Positions 13,983 to 29,000 of a DNA stretch of 64,000 nt are shown here, piece by piece. Below the pieces are notes generated by a model. The model was given only the letters and a program-made list of their open reading frames with translations. It was not told where the DNA came from and searched no databases. Source of the DNA: Cinclus cinclus. Lineage: Eukaryota > Chordata > Aves > Passeriformes > Cinclidae. The stretch spans positions 14,934,347-14,998,346 of the forward strand of contig NC_085047.1 in the NCBI RefSeq assembly GCF_963662255.1, in the 5' to 3' direction. Positions within the stretch are counted from its first letter, which is position 1; each line of letters opens with the position of its first letter. The translations under genes and the position numbers were made by a program.

Positions 13983-15074
13983 TGCCCACATGGCATGGAG
14001 AAAAAAAGTTGAATAGATATTGAACTGTCAGACCGTATACCACCCCTCATCCCCCCTTTGGAACAAAAAACCCCAAAATGCCAGGGGAAGAGAAGAAAAA
14101 ACACCACAATGGCCAGCAACATCATGGGGAGGAAAAAATGGCAGTGGCTCCTGTCTCAAGGACAAAAAAAAGAAAAATCAACCAACAAACAAAATGTTCA
14201 TGCAGCAGCTAGGGCAAACAGATGGAAAGCTGGTGAATCTCCAATGTTGGCCCTCTCTTCACAGAAGATGAAGCTGGTGGATTTGTTGTCCTTTCTTTTG
14301 CTGGCTTGGCTTTTCTGAGGTCTGGGGTGAAAAGGCAGCAGCCCCTTGCCCTCCTGCCAGTCCCAGCTGATTCTTCTCCAGTCAGTTGCTCTCTCTGATC
14401 TCAGACCAAATCCAAACCATCAAATTCACTTAGGCAAAAAGGCTGCCGAAGGATAGCAGCTGCAGTCTCTCCAAGGCCAGGGAAAGGGAAAAAACCCAAA
14501 TTCCTTCTTGCTTAAGCTAGCAAAAAACCAAGCAGGCTAAGCAAAAAAAAAGAGAACGCAGTCCACACAGCACCAGGGACACCTGGGGACTGGGGCTCTG
14601 AAAAAGCCCATGCAAGAGCTCCAAGGTTCTCAGTCCCTCCCACCTGGATCCACCTTATGCTACAGTAACCTTTTCTGGGCATAGAGAAGACAATAAAGAA
14701 TAGACTAATCATTATTAAATCACCCCATGACATTGAAGCTGGGAGGGCTCAGCCAAGAGGAAAGGACACTCAGGGGGGACTTGGTCTCTCTACAACTCCC
14801 AGAAAAGAGGGTGTAGTGAAGAGGAAAGTACCTGCAGCTGAGAAGGCTGTTACTGGGTTTGTGGTTGTGTTTGTTGTTAATGCCATAGTTGTTATGGCTA
14901 TTTGCTTTATTATACATACTACTAAAGAACTGTTATTCCTATTCTCTACTATCTTTGCCTGAGAGCCCCCTTAATTTCAAAACTATAATAAATCAGAGAA
15001 AAGGGGTTTAAATTTTCCATTCCAAAGGAGCCTTCTGCCTTCCCTAGCAGACACCTGTCTTTCAAACCAAGACA
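13983..15074 (-). mobile_element. Solo ERV LTR, probably class III (ERVL-like), reverse orientation
   Basis: Read on the minus strand, the element opens at 15074 with TGTCTTGGTTTGAAAGACAG and continues through a 'gtgtctgctagggaagg' block and an 'atttaaacccctttt' block to 'caggcaaagatag' and 'aacagttctttag'. The first ~180 bp is clearly the same LTR family as those at 25700 and 47456; the remainder differs and may be a subfamily. The far end is weaker. I place it at 13983 because a TG/CA terminus there is flanked by ACAGAG (13977-13982), matching ACAGAG just outside the other end (15075-15080). No internal retroviral genes adjoin it. Confidence 0.65.
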
Positions 15075-16269
15075 ACAGAGAAAACCTGGAAGTAGTTTCC
15101 AGCTTGGCTTTCACTCCTAAAGATGTTCAGCTTTGGACATCAAGGACAGCAAAGCTTCCAGCCAGCTCCCACACACAGGCAGGAGGCCCACCAGGATGCG
15201 CAGAGTCACAAGGGCAGCCAGAGCTGGCAGGTCAATTGGTCGAGCTGTAGCTATGCAGAGAGAGGTCTGCAGTTATTCTGAAAGTCAGCACCTAAATCTG
15301 ACTGTCCCTCAAGCAAACTTCAAGGTAAACTTTAACTGAAGGTGTGGATAGCAACAAGGAACTCCAGTGCTTAAAAATGCTTTCGACATCTTTATCAGAG
15401 TTACAGACTATTTTAGGATGAGCATGGTAAGACAATTTCAAAAGCACATGTGGATCCTGCCTCTTGGCCTCATGAATAAAATAAATATATATATCACCAA
15501 AATACATACACCCTCCCACCTTCCTCCAAGTATTATCAACAAGCCACACCACAAAATAAAACAAATTCTTATACATCCAGACCCAGGTGGTGGTCAGATA
15601 TTGGGTAGGAAGGACACCCAACCCTAAGGCATGGCAGCCCAAGCTGCCTCCACATGCCCTCTAATAGTGTGGCTACAGTGTGCAGCTGAGTTTTTCTTCT
15701 GCCTGTGGAGAAGAAACCACCCTTGACAAAGCAAAAAAATAAAATACAGTGCCTTAGGGACAACTGTGGGGGTAAAATACAACAGTCTGAAAAAGGGCAT
15801 CTATTAATCGAATGGCTGCAGTGTGCTTTCCTCTATACATTCAGGATCATAAATGCAAATATTTTAAAATTTAGATAGCTTGAGATATAAAGATAACTCA
15901 AAATAGATCACCCACATTTGTTGGATTCTGCTCTGTCATTGCTTTGTTATTTCAAGAATAACGTACTTTTCAGCTTACCACCTCCACCTCAACATGTCAC
16001 CTTCACTTTGACTTGAGTACCCATGTAAGGTGACAAATGTAGACGACTTGAGTAAGCACTTCAAACAGAGGTGCTATAACAGCAGAGAATATTGGCAATT
16101 TAACATTAGGAAACTGTTCCCCTACCTTAAATCTCCTTTTTCCCACACAATCAGTTTAGGACTAGGGCATATATGTATTGAAAGCCACAGAAACATATGC
16201 TCAGATATGAATAAATACACACACGCACACAAAATTTTGATTACCACATACTGCCGTGTAAGAATTTTT

Positions 16270-16372
16270 AAAAATATATAGATATATATTACATATATGT
16301 ATATTTATTATATATACACATTATAAAATATATATTTATATCTTAATATATACATATATATAACTAAAGTTC
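16270..16372. repeat. TA-rich simple sequence
   Basis: About 100 bp of interrupted TA/ATAT repeats in intron 5, such as atatatagatatatatt and tatatacatatatata. This is microsatellite-like low-complexity DNA. A similar patch with TATA/GATA units lies at about 16853-16965. Confidence 0.85.
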
Positions 16373-18336
16373 AAGAGTATTTCTGGCTCCAATACACACA
16401 GCTTAAATGTAGTGGGCTTAAGAGGCAGCAAGAAATATGAGTGAGTCAGTCTAAAAGAAATACCAACTGCTTGGCTCTTCATCTGCAGATGAAGGGCAAG
16501 TGCCCCGCAGAAGGATCCTTCATTTTCCTTCTGCAAGCACTTCTGTGGGAGGGGAGGGTAAAAAAATAAATCAGTATTTGCTTGGGATTTCAGAAATGGA
16601 TTGAAATGCAATTACAGCTCCCATTCCTAGAGAATACAAAATTTATGAAGTTATTCTTGAACTCATCTCTTCAGATATTAAACTGCCTTATGAGGACAAA
16701 AATGGACTACAACAGTAAATTAAATGTTCAGTGGCAAACACAAAAAAGACAGAAATAAAGCAGATATCTGTCTTACAAATGGAAGGATATACCCCTGTGA
16801 GCTCTTTCATTTAAAATAATTTGGCATCTTTGATCTCATATGTATAAGACATGTACTTTATATATAGGCGTATATATAGTAAACATGTTACTCACATATA
16901 TAATAGATATGTAAGATAGATGGATAGATCTATCCTACATGTATATATATTAATATAATGAGAAAAACAAACACTTCAATTAGAACAAGGTCTGCACTTA
17001 TTTCTTAGAATGAGAGAATATTTAAACACCCAATCAAAATCTAAATTAAATATATAGAAATGACATAGCAACAGTCCAAAGCCAGCTTTACAAATCCTAC
17101 TGAAAGAGTTATAAATAGTGACACTGACAGATGTTAGAAGTAAAAATTAGAAGAATGTCCAAAGATATCAATGTGGAATACACAAAGTTCTCTGATGTAG
17201 GCCTTTGCATCAAACAGTCTGACCATTTACTCCTGTTTATCACAGAAAACCAGAAATTACCATGGGGAAATATTTATTTTAAACTTATTCCATTATTCAC
17301 TACAAGGAATTCACAAGAGGACTCTACCTTGCAACGCTTACTAATGCTTTGTCAGGAAAGATTTAGTTGCCCACCATGATCTATCATGGTGGTTCTAATT
17401 ATTCTAGGTTTTAATGCCACCTCATTGCACCAAATTACAGCAATTCAGTCTCTGTCCTTCATCTCTGCACTGCTCTTCAAATTGTTTCTATCTAGATTAA
17501 CAAGTCCAAACATAACACAGTTCAGACCTATTAACTTCCTGCATTATTCACGTAATTCCGTCCCCGTTTATTTTCTGGGTATTCCTTGAAGCCACTTGCA
17601 ATCAGCCCCAAGTTTAAGATATTGTGCATTATTTGTACAATAAAGAAGTAGAAACACTTCATTAACACAGTATAAAGTGATGAAAGCCTGGGAAACACAA
17701 ACAGAATTTGAACACTGATCTGAGTTTATGAAGAAAGCCATCTTTGCAAGTTGTTAGCATCTAGTTGCAAGGACATGACATGGTACTCTGCTTTTCCAAC
17801 TGCTGCTTGACATGGTCAGGAGAGTGATATGAAAAGGCTTTAACAGCACCAGACCCCTCAGTAACCACTGAGTGTTACAACAGAGTTATAACCCATATCC
17901 AGCTCAAAATTAGCCTATGTACACAGGGATGGCAAAGGTAAGGACAAGGGATGGCACCTTTGCACCCATCTCTGCCTTGCCAGGGAAACTTCCATGCTCC
18001 TTCTCAGCAGCAGCATACTAACAGCTCTGTCAAAGGCTAGGTAATAAAACACACTTTCTTTCAGATCATGTTTAGAAACTAATTGTCAGCAGAAAGATAT
18101 TCTTATGGCAAAACTAGCACATAGCTAATGCCTATTATGAATTAAGGCATTTCAAAACCTCCACTGGTTATGTTGGCTGAGAGCTGCTGCAGTACTCTAG
18201 ACTATCCAGAGTACACCATTTATCATTTATTTGTCAAAAAATGGATTTAAGCTTCTTTTGTTACAAATATGGCAGTAATTCTCACTGGAGAAATTATAAA
18301 GGCACTAAAAAGTGTGCCTCAGAAGTATTTATTTTA

Positions 18337-20358
<2,022 letters not shown>

Positions 20359-21920
20359 CTACTTGTAGCAGCTTTTGTGAATGAGTGGCAGGTTTGCAGG
20401 AAATGGAACAGCTTCTAGATGGTACTTCAATTACGACCTTCTTCCAACTTGCCATTGGAAAGGAGCTCCAGCCTTTAATCTCAGACCCATTTGTTTATGA
20501 AAACCTTAGCATAATAAAACTTGGATGACCCATTGCAGATATGTGTGGTGCAACATGAATCTGGGAGTCAGCAGATCTGGTTCCAGGAAGGGACAACTAC
20601 CTTTTGCATCATAATAGCAGTAGGGAGAGGATATAAAGTGTTCTGAAATACTTTGGTCTTCTATATAAAACAAATGACACCTCGTTTCAAAGCAATTGAG
20701 AGCATTTCCATTGATACAGTGCTAACAGCAGCACAGTCAGCTTAGTTATTTTTGTTGCTGCAACCCCTTCATTATATGCTCGTTTAATCAGCCAGATGAA
20801 TTCGGGTTAGCCCAGAAGATTGATAAGCAAGTAGAGCTCATCAGCAAGGAAACAAGATGATTCATGATCACCAGAATATTTGGTCAGATCAAAGTGGGTG
20901 AAGAGCTTTTTTTTTCCCAAGGACTTAACTGACCAAAGAGATTGTTCCACGTTTGACAGCAGAACAAAAATTTACATGGCTTATGAAGCAGACACTGCTC
21001 ACAGCCAATACCAGTACTCAGAAACTCAGGTGCTAAGTAACATGATTTATTAGACTAAAATCATTGTAGTTCTGTACAATTCTGGCATGGCAATTAAATA
21101 ACCCAAAACCTACTTAAAGATATTTTTTAAGGGAAAATTACAGAGTACTTTAGAGAAGTGGATATACTGAATAGATACTGGATTGTGAAAGCACACGACT
21201 CAGCTGGCATAAATCAACTCCCTAAAGCCCACTTGTCTGTAGTCTACAAAAATCTACAGTCAGTGTTACATGAAAGAATCAAGATGGTCCAAAGGTTATT
21301 AGGATGTAATAATAGGTTAATTGATCAAAATTAGATGACTACAAGTTTACTGTTGAGTAGAGAGTCATCTCAGGGAGCTGATGAAGTGGCCCTTAAGGCT
21401 AACAATTAAAAAGTCAGTTTCAAAAATAACCAACACCCAATGCAATCCTTGCTGTATTTCTGTGCCTTTGATCTGAAGACCTAAAATCAAATAGTCAACT
21501 AGGAACTAGTAACTAGTTTCTGTAACTCAGTTAGTTAAAGAGGGGGGGAAAAAAAGCACACTTATTTTTATCCTTCCCTAGCATACTCTTAACGCCTGCA
21601 AATTAACAGAAGTGTTTTCTAGACACATCCAAAATTACCTTGCAAAAATAACGAGTAAGTACACCTTCTGGTAACCCTAAATACAAAATTTGCATTTTCA
21701 TTTAATGAGGTCTCAGCTCCCAGCAGAGTCACACACAAATCCTGCAGTGAAATTTGCATACATTTGTAGCTTTTTGGAGACCAGTCTGAGACATACCTGA
21801 ACTTTCTCAGGCTGCAAGTAATTGGCAACTGTTAATGTTTTAATTTAGTCAAGCACCTGAGCAGTAGGCAAGCACATGGAGACTTTGCTGAAGATTCAAG
21901 AGTATGATGATTCCATGCAG

Positions 21921-22665
21921 AACCGCAATGTCCTGCACCTGGGGAGGAATACCCTGGGCACCATCACAGGCTGGGGGCCAACCTGCTGAAAAGCACCTCT
22001 GCAGAGAAGGACCTGGGGGTCCTGGTGGGCAACAGGATGTGCCTGAGCCAACAGTGCCCTGGGAACTAAGGAATGGGATCCTGGGATGCATTGGGAATAG
22101 CATTGCCAGCAAATCAAAGGAGGTGATCCTGCCCCTCTGCTCAGCCGTGGGGAGACACCTCTGGAGTGCTATTTCCAGTTTTGGGCTCCTCTGGACAAGA
22201 GAGGCATGGAGTTCCTGGAGTGGGTCCAGTGGAGGTTACAGAGATGATTAAAGGACTGGAGCATTTCTCTTATGAGGAAAGGCTGAGGGAGCTGGGGCTG
22301 TTCAGCTTCAAGGAGAGACAGCTGAGAGAGAACCTCATCAATGTCTGTCAGTGCCTGCAGGGAGGGGTCAGAGCATGGACCAGGCTCTGCTCTGTGGTGC
22401 CTAGCAATGGGACAAGAGGCCACAGGAAGAAATGGATGCACAGGAATTTCCACCTGAACATGAAGAACTTCTTTCCTGTCAGTGACCAGGCACTGGAACA
22501 GACTACTGAGAGAGGGTGTGGAGCCTCCTTCACTTGAGATGTTCCAGAACCTTCTGGACGCAATCCTAAGTCATGTGCTCTGGGATGATCCTGCTTGAGC
22601 AGGGAGGTTGAAGCACGTGTCCCACTGTGGTCCCTTCCAACCTGACCCATTCTATGATTCTGTGA
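21921..22665 (+). mobile_element. CR1 LINE, 3' region (about 745 bp)
   Basis: The longest CR1 copy in the window. It runs from the end of the reverse transcriptase ORF ('cacctggggaggaatac', 'cagagaaggacctgggggtcctggtgg') through 'gaggaaaggctgagggagctgggg', 'aacatgaagaacttctttcctg' and the 3' UTR block 'ggtcccttccaacctgacc' to a TTCTATGATTCTGTGA tail. The frame is broken in several places, so it cannot encode a working protein. It is antisense to APP. Confidence 0.95.
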
Positions 22666-24359
22666 AAAGCAACACAATTGGATGTACTACTGTGTTAAAG
22701 CCACCAGTTGGAAGATGGAAAGCTGTATGTCCAAAGTTCTGGGCAATGCAGCTTGGGCTGCAGTGTCTTTAAAAGTATGCACTGAATATGCAACTATTTT
22801 AAAATAAAGCACATTATTTTTTGAACATCTAATTATATCAACCAACTCACAACCATACACTCCAGAAATAGTAGATGTTCACATTTCAGTGAAGATACAG
22901 TGTGAGATCTGACTAGCACATAGAAAATGTGCATTGCTTTATAGAACCATATTGATTGAAAAAAAAGGCAAGAGCATCCTCGCAGTAACCCAAATTCCCA
23001 TTTCAGATGAGGCTCCACATTGTAAAAAACTGCTGAATTTCACAGAAATAAACAATCCATTGGAATAAGCCCTCCTCTGCCTTTTGGAAGGGACAGAGGA
23101 CCAGGGGAGTAGGATGGCTGCTCATGGTAACACTCCTTCAATATATAGAATTATAGTAAATTAGGTATGTGAAAATCTAGGCAATGGCAATCACAACTTT
23201 ACATGTGATTTCTACTGCCTTCAATTCTTCAATCCATTATTTAGACATACAGAGAGCTCATGTCCTAGAAACCTTTTTCATTCCTTTCATGTTAATTACT
23301 ACTGAAGTTTAAATGCAAAGCTTTAAACTTTTGATCTATTTTTGTTATTTCTTTTTTAAATAAATTCATGTTCAAGTAGCAGTTTGACAAACTCAACTGA
23401 AATCATCTGACAACTGCAATGTTTAATTTGCTTGGAGTAGTCTAATAGAAAGACAAATTCATCAGAAAGAAGCACTTCTAGCACTTCAGGCTTGCAGGCA
23501 AGCATCCACCTGTATTGTTCCTGTACATGTTTAACTTTCAATTATGCTGAGTCACGAGGTTTCAAGGATTCTTTGCTTTTCTGAGTGAGTAACCCACAGG
23601 TTACACTGCGCAAAGAAGCACAAATGAACAGAGCAATTCTGCATCTCCAAACAGAGGCTCTAAATATAAGGAAAAATTGTAATACTACTTTTCATTCATT
23701 GCCAATACTTGCCATGACAGAGAGAGCTGTGCATTACGACATTTCTTTGACTGATGGAGCAACCCAGTCCAGTGCTGGCTGTAATTTCTACTATCAGGTG
23801 ATGGGATTGCCAAATTCAACTGCAATATTATTTTTAATTCCAACACAGCAACATACTGACTTTGCATCCCATTGGGCTGGTCCTCAACAGCCTGCCTGTG
23901 ATGCTTAAGCAGGATAACCACTTCTCTAGAGCAGCACTGCCTTAAAAGCCTCCCTTAAAAGCTCCAAGCGGTCCCCTTGTCCTTACCAGTACCATGCCCC
24001 ACTCCCCCAGCAAATCAGGGTAAACCCTGACCACACACACCATGGATGGGGGGGCTTGCAAAATTTGTACCAAGCACAAAGCACTAATATCATTACCACC
24101 ACCAACACTACCTCTGTCTGCCTTATATTTATCACTATTTTACAGTACTTTTCTGCCTACTTCAGCATCTCTTGTATTTTGATTCCAGCTGGAAATCCAT
24201 CCTGTGCAGAGGTACTCTAATAATAAACCAGGATGGCACCATTTGTCTGTTGATGAGCTGGTTTATAAATCACTGCATTCTCTCAGGTTATCCAATGTGC
24301 CAGTGTTGCAGTGTGTTTCTCGTTAATGATATGTTCTGCTATTGCCTAAGATAATGGTT

Positions 24360-24730
24360 TAGTCCAAAATTATACCCTCCCACAAACCTCGTCAATCTAT
24401 CCTAAACTATCTGTCAATCCTGCTTTGTGCCAGCCCCCTGCTTGGAATTTCTCTTTGGAAATTCCCTAAAACTTGACATCTCATTAGTACATGCAACCCA
24501 GTTTTTCCCCCTACCTCTCTCATTGGACAATGGCTTTGCAAACCCTTTATCCCTCCTCTGAATTTCTCCAATCTGCTATGGATTTGTACCTTCCCCTTGA
24601 AGCTCCCCCATATTGTTGTTGCACCTTCACCATTTTTGTCCTTTGCCCCCCAGAATCCTCAAAATAATAAATCCTTTTTATCCCATGCAAAAGACCTCCC
24701 CCTCCTCGTTGCCTCCTTTGAATGCAATCT
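24360..24730 (+). mobile_element. Possible ERV LTR remnant (3' part)
   Basis: A C/T-rich stretch with a poly(A)-signal-like AATAAATCC followed by 'tttttatcccatgcaaaagacc' and a C/T-rich stretch, an arrangement reminiscent of the R-U5 part of a retroviral LTR. I see no defined ends, target duplication or paired copy here. It could also be ordinary pyrimidine-rich intron sequence. Confidence 0.3.
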
Positions 24731-25925
24731 GTTAGCCAAAAAGGTCATGGAGCCATAGCTCTAGCCACATCTAAAGCATCCTGTTCCCAGGGTGAAACTC
24801 ACTCTAGGCACAGGACTGCAGTGGAAGAGTGCAGCTCTGCCCATTGCATTGGCAGGTCAGTGTGTGACCTCACATGCATCACAAAGAAAGGCTGCTCTCA
24901 GTGAGAAACAAGATAAACTAATCTTGATAGCAATTTAAAGATCGGGATTAGAGACTTCCTTTAAAACAGCATTCTCAGCTCTAGATACTACCCTTGCTAC
25001 ACACCAGTGTAACAGCTACTTGTATTCCAGTAGCTGCTCACCAACTCTTGCATGAAAGGAAAGGACAAAACCAGACCCTGCTGGCTTATGGATTTCTGTC
25101 CATCTGGAGAAAACAGCCCTAAAGGGGAATTCTGAGTAGAGGGTGTGTTACCATATTAAAACCCAACACCACGTGCCCATCATTCATTTAGCTGAAGACT
25201 GCCAACATCCTGCTCAACATTCTGCAAGTTGCTTTTTGCTAAACATTCTACTTTTAAGTGCATATCACCACAACACACATTGTGTCAACATAGTAAGTCA
25301 CATTTTAATTTTGTTTTAGAAATATAATCTTTGCCTCCCATAATGCCAGTAATCCCCCTCTGTCCAGTTCTCCATGGTGTTTGTATCAGGTGTTTTTAAA
25401 TGTCCCACCCCGGTGTATCACAACAGGTTACGAGCTCACATTGTTCAAAAACAGTTTTGGTGGAGGTTATAATTGCCACATTTTAATAGTTAATAACTTC
25501 ATTTAAGTCAAGGACATTCTATCATCTGAAAAATATTCTTGGAACAACAAGAGACTTTTTGCTTTAAGACAAGAAGTTTTGGACCACAAATTTCATTTTT
25601 CAACACAGCAAATACTAAGAAAGTCGTTAAGAATCAACCTCTAACAAAATAATTTGGATTATAGTGAAGGCTACCATTCACACAGTCTTTAAAATCTTCT
25701 GTCTTGTTTTAAAAGGTGGGTGTCTGCTAAGAAGGTAGGATGGAAAATATGAATCCCTTCCAATTATTATAACTTTGAAATTACAGGGCATTCAGGCAAA
25801 AAAAAAAAAAAAAAAAGTTACTTCATATTCCCAAATATGGGGAAAGGAATAACAATTCTTTACTAATGAATATATGTACAACAAGGTAAAGAAACAACAC
25901 CAGCAGCAGCAACAGCAGACAGAGG

Positions 25926-26081
25926 CAGGATCCCAAGCACAGCCTCCTCCGGGCTGTCAGGCCCTTTCCCCTGGGTGCAGTTCCAGGCACAGCCAGCAGG
26001 GGCGCTGGTGGCTCCCGGCCGGGCAGGGCAGGTGCGATGATTCCCCCGCTCCTGCAGGGGGCGCTGTGGCGCACTCAGCCG
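25926..26081 (+). repeat. 156-bp LTR core, identical to inverted copy at 47061-47216
   Basis: I aligned this block by eye, base by base, with the reverse complement of 47061-47216 and found 156 of 156 positions identical, with no gaps. Immediately outside the block the two LTRs drop to clearly lower similarity (for example 'cctctccccacgcgg' against 'tccctccgtgtgg'). The block is GC-rich, with several CpG sites. A shorter, roughly 94-95% similar version is at 40437-40542. Confidence 0.93.
26051..26064 (+). promoter_or_regulatory. CTCF-like motif in LTR
   Basis: CCTGCAGGGGGCGC fits the CTCF core consensus CCASYAGRKGGCRS at 13 of 14 positions (T in place of A at position 3). It lies in the conserved LTR core. 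Only the sequence match is shown; binding is untested. Confidence 0.4.
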
Positions 26082-29000
26082 CCTCTCCCCACGCGGTGAT
26101 GGCGCCCTGGGCCATGGGGAGAGGGAGAGGGAAGGGGCTCCCTTTGCAAACTCACGGAGGGCAGCCGGCCTCAGGGCCGTTCCAGAGGGCAAAACGCACC
26201 GTAGCAGGAACCTTGGAGCTCAGAGCAGGCTAGAACAGCACAGGCGAGCGCACCCTGGGTGGCAAAACAAAGTGCAGCAAAGACTCCAAAGCTGTGACAG
26301 GAGCTGCGGGACTCTGTGAGGACGCGCGGCGTCGAGTTTTAAAGTGTAGCAAAAAGCCCGAAGCAGCAGCGGGAAACAGCACAGCTGGGCAGCAGGAGCC
26401 AGGCTTTCACAAGCAGCCAGAGACGCTCCCAATGGAGAGGGGTCAGGGTTCCCTTCCCAGAGAGGTTGGATGCTGAAAAGGTCCCAGTTGAACAGCTGCT
26501 CTTGCGAGCAGAGGCTCATCCATAGAAAGAAGAAGCAGTGAAGGACAAAACTCCACAGTGGCAATGAATCCCCCAGGCAGCAGCAGTCCATCACCAAAAC
26601 CACAACTGTCTCCACTCTGATCCCAAGAGCCAAACAGGGAGAGGGGGATGAGCCCAACCCCTGACCCCCAGTCAAGTCTCTCGATATCTCTGCACTTCAC
26701 AAGAGAAAACCTCCAGCTACCAAGCTCACTCCCCAGGTAAGAGACTGCAGCCAACTGCACCTTCTCCCCCGTGGCCACATCTCTTAGGCAACAAATGGGA
26801 AAAAAACTCCCTGAAAGGTTAAAAAAAAAAATCCTAACCTCCATCTTCTCTAGGAAGAAAAAGGCTCAGCAAGTGGGCACGCTCCTAACAAGATGATTGC
26901 CCTATCTGTGTAATGGAAGGTATCAAGGCAAAGTAGTGCAAAATAAAAGCACTGTGTGAGTCATGGTCCTGATCAGCAGATTTTCCAGCCACTCCATAAA
27001 CTAGATGAAATATGAAGATCCCACCAACACTGCACAGAAAGCAAGCAAAGAGAAGATGATAAAGGTAATAAAAGAAAATCCATGACAAAACCAAACACCT
27101 GCTAGCAGATGGCTGGACTACAAACCAAAAAGTAAGCATGTTCAGAGAAGTACTTTCAAACAAAGCCTGTGCTAAATTTTGCATGAAGAGGCAGGGGATA
27201 TGCTGAGGCTCTGGGGCTCAAAGCTTCATTTTCATGTCACCAATGAGAACAAAGGCCTTGCTAAAACAAATTTACAAGCTCAAGTGCCTGTACAGTACGC
27301 ATTTGAGAACATTCAGAGAAATGTGTCACTTCCCTGTGACTTTGTATAGATTATCCAGAGCCATCCCACACCTGGCATGATGAACCAAGGAACAGATCAA
27401 CAGATGAAGACTTCCTGTCTTCCTGCCCTGGGGCTTTGCTCTGCCCTGCTCCCCAGCTCCAACACTTCCACCAGCTCCTGTGCTCACACAGCCACATTTC
27501 TTTAGTACATATTATGTTATGCACACAGTATTACATTTATTTAAGCAGCTATATAGCTTTAGGAATTTTTATTAAGTGTGATGATTACCTAAATCTTTAT
27601 GTTTTCTCATTTATAACAGTGGTGATTAAAAGTAAGCTGCAATCTGCATGAGACAGCAAGCCAAATGCACTGGCCTGAAGTTCAAGGAAACAGTGTTTCT
27701 TGAAAATGCTTTTTCTTTTCTTCACAAGTCCAGAAAAGCAGAGAAAATGCACAGCACCTAAATACTTCGAAATTTTTTCAGTAAAATGGTTTAGTAAGCA
27801 CAGTTATCTAGTGATAAAATGAACCAGTCATAGTGCTCTTCACTGTACTAGTCTTGGTACCTACAGATGAAAGGGAAGAGGCTGTGCCAGTCAAAATGTG
27901 TTTTGAAGGAGAGTTTGCTGCTGTGCCCAGGCCCTGGCAGGGATAGATGCCTGCTCCAGCCCCTGGCATGGCTGTCCTCTGAACTTGGGCAGAACACATA
28001 TTATGTCATATGGTTAAAGACCTTCATTCTAGTTTGAACAGCCTATAGTAAACACGGGATTTGTAGAGTTCTTCAATTTCAAATTTAATTTTAAATGGAA
28101 ATTACAGGCGTCTCCCTAAAACCCATCCATCAGCCAACATGAATGCAAGGTGGTGCTGATAAAGTGTGTCTGCACCCTAGCAGCCTGAAACACCTCCATT
28201 TTTCTGATGAGAAGAGGCTTAACTCCGGTCCATTAACACCACCTCCAAAAAACAACTCTGTAGCAAAACTGTTCCCACTCCCTCATTTCATCTGTAGCCT
28301 GTAACATGAACTTCAGTTAGAGAAACATAGCACAGCAGACAGACAGCAATGCAGACCCAAATTTGAAGGGTAGGAGCAGAAGGGACAGCATGACCTGCAC
28401 ATCCCCCTCTGGTGTATGAAGTGGGAATAGCTGCAACTCTTCTGTCTTCCAGAGGCTTGGCCAAAACCAAGACTGATCTCAATATTTACCCTTCATTCTT
28501 AAAGTACCAAGATTTTTTTTCCCATAACTATAGTTGAGAGGGGGGGTGGTATTGTTCTGTTCCTCAGCAGGTATAGTTATCAACCCATCATACATACTGA
28601 AAAATACACTCTGATACTATGACTCTCACGCAAAACACTTTCACTATTCTAGGCTACAAAAATCAATTATATGGGATAAGCAAAGACCTCCTACTACATT
28701 AAGAACTGACTGATAATTCTAGTTGTACTATACATTAGCATCTCGATGCTCTTCGAATGGTGTTATGAAATCATGGCAATTAAGGTACTTCCCACAAACA
28801 CTGTGATGGCACACAACATGCAACATGCCTGGGACACGAGATCGAGGTAAAGGGACCCCTACTGGAATGGACTCACTGACATCTAAATATCCACATGTGC
28901 ACGACAAGGAGCTCCAGCCTTGCTATATCACATGATCTTCTGTGATTTTTGGCAAATCCAAATACCTCTCACAGAACTCTAGAGTCAAAGGGCTAAAATC

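Larger units (their letters stand above)
25700..26843 (+). mobile_element. Solo ERVL-type LTR with 5-bp target duplication
   Basis: The LTR opens TGTCTTGTTTTAAAAGG (25700), close to the family start TGTCTTGGTTTGAAAG, and closes CCTAACCTCCA (26843). It is flanked on both sides by TCTTC (25695-25699 and 26844-26848), a perfect 5-bp direct repeat as expected for class III ERV insertions. The 1,144 bp include an A19 run (25798-25816), a CAG/CAA-rich patch, and a GC- and CpG-rich core at 25926-26081 that is shared exactly with the LTR at 46266-47456. There are no gag/pol/env remnants beside it, so it is a solo LTR left by recombination. Confidence 0.88.

Noticed and set aside
22166..22537. 123-codon open frame within the CR1 at 21921-22665
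   Set aside because: It is a translation of CR1 3' sequence in a broken copy, not a gene.
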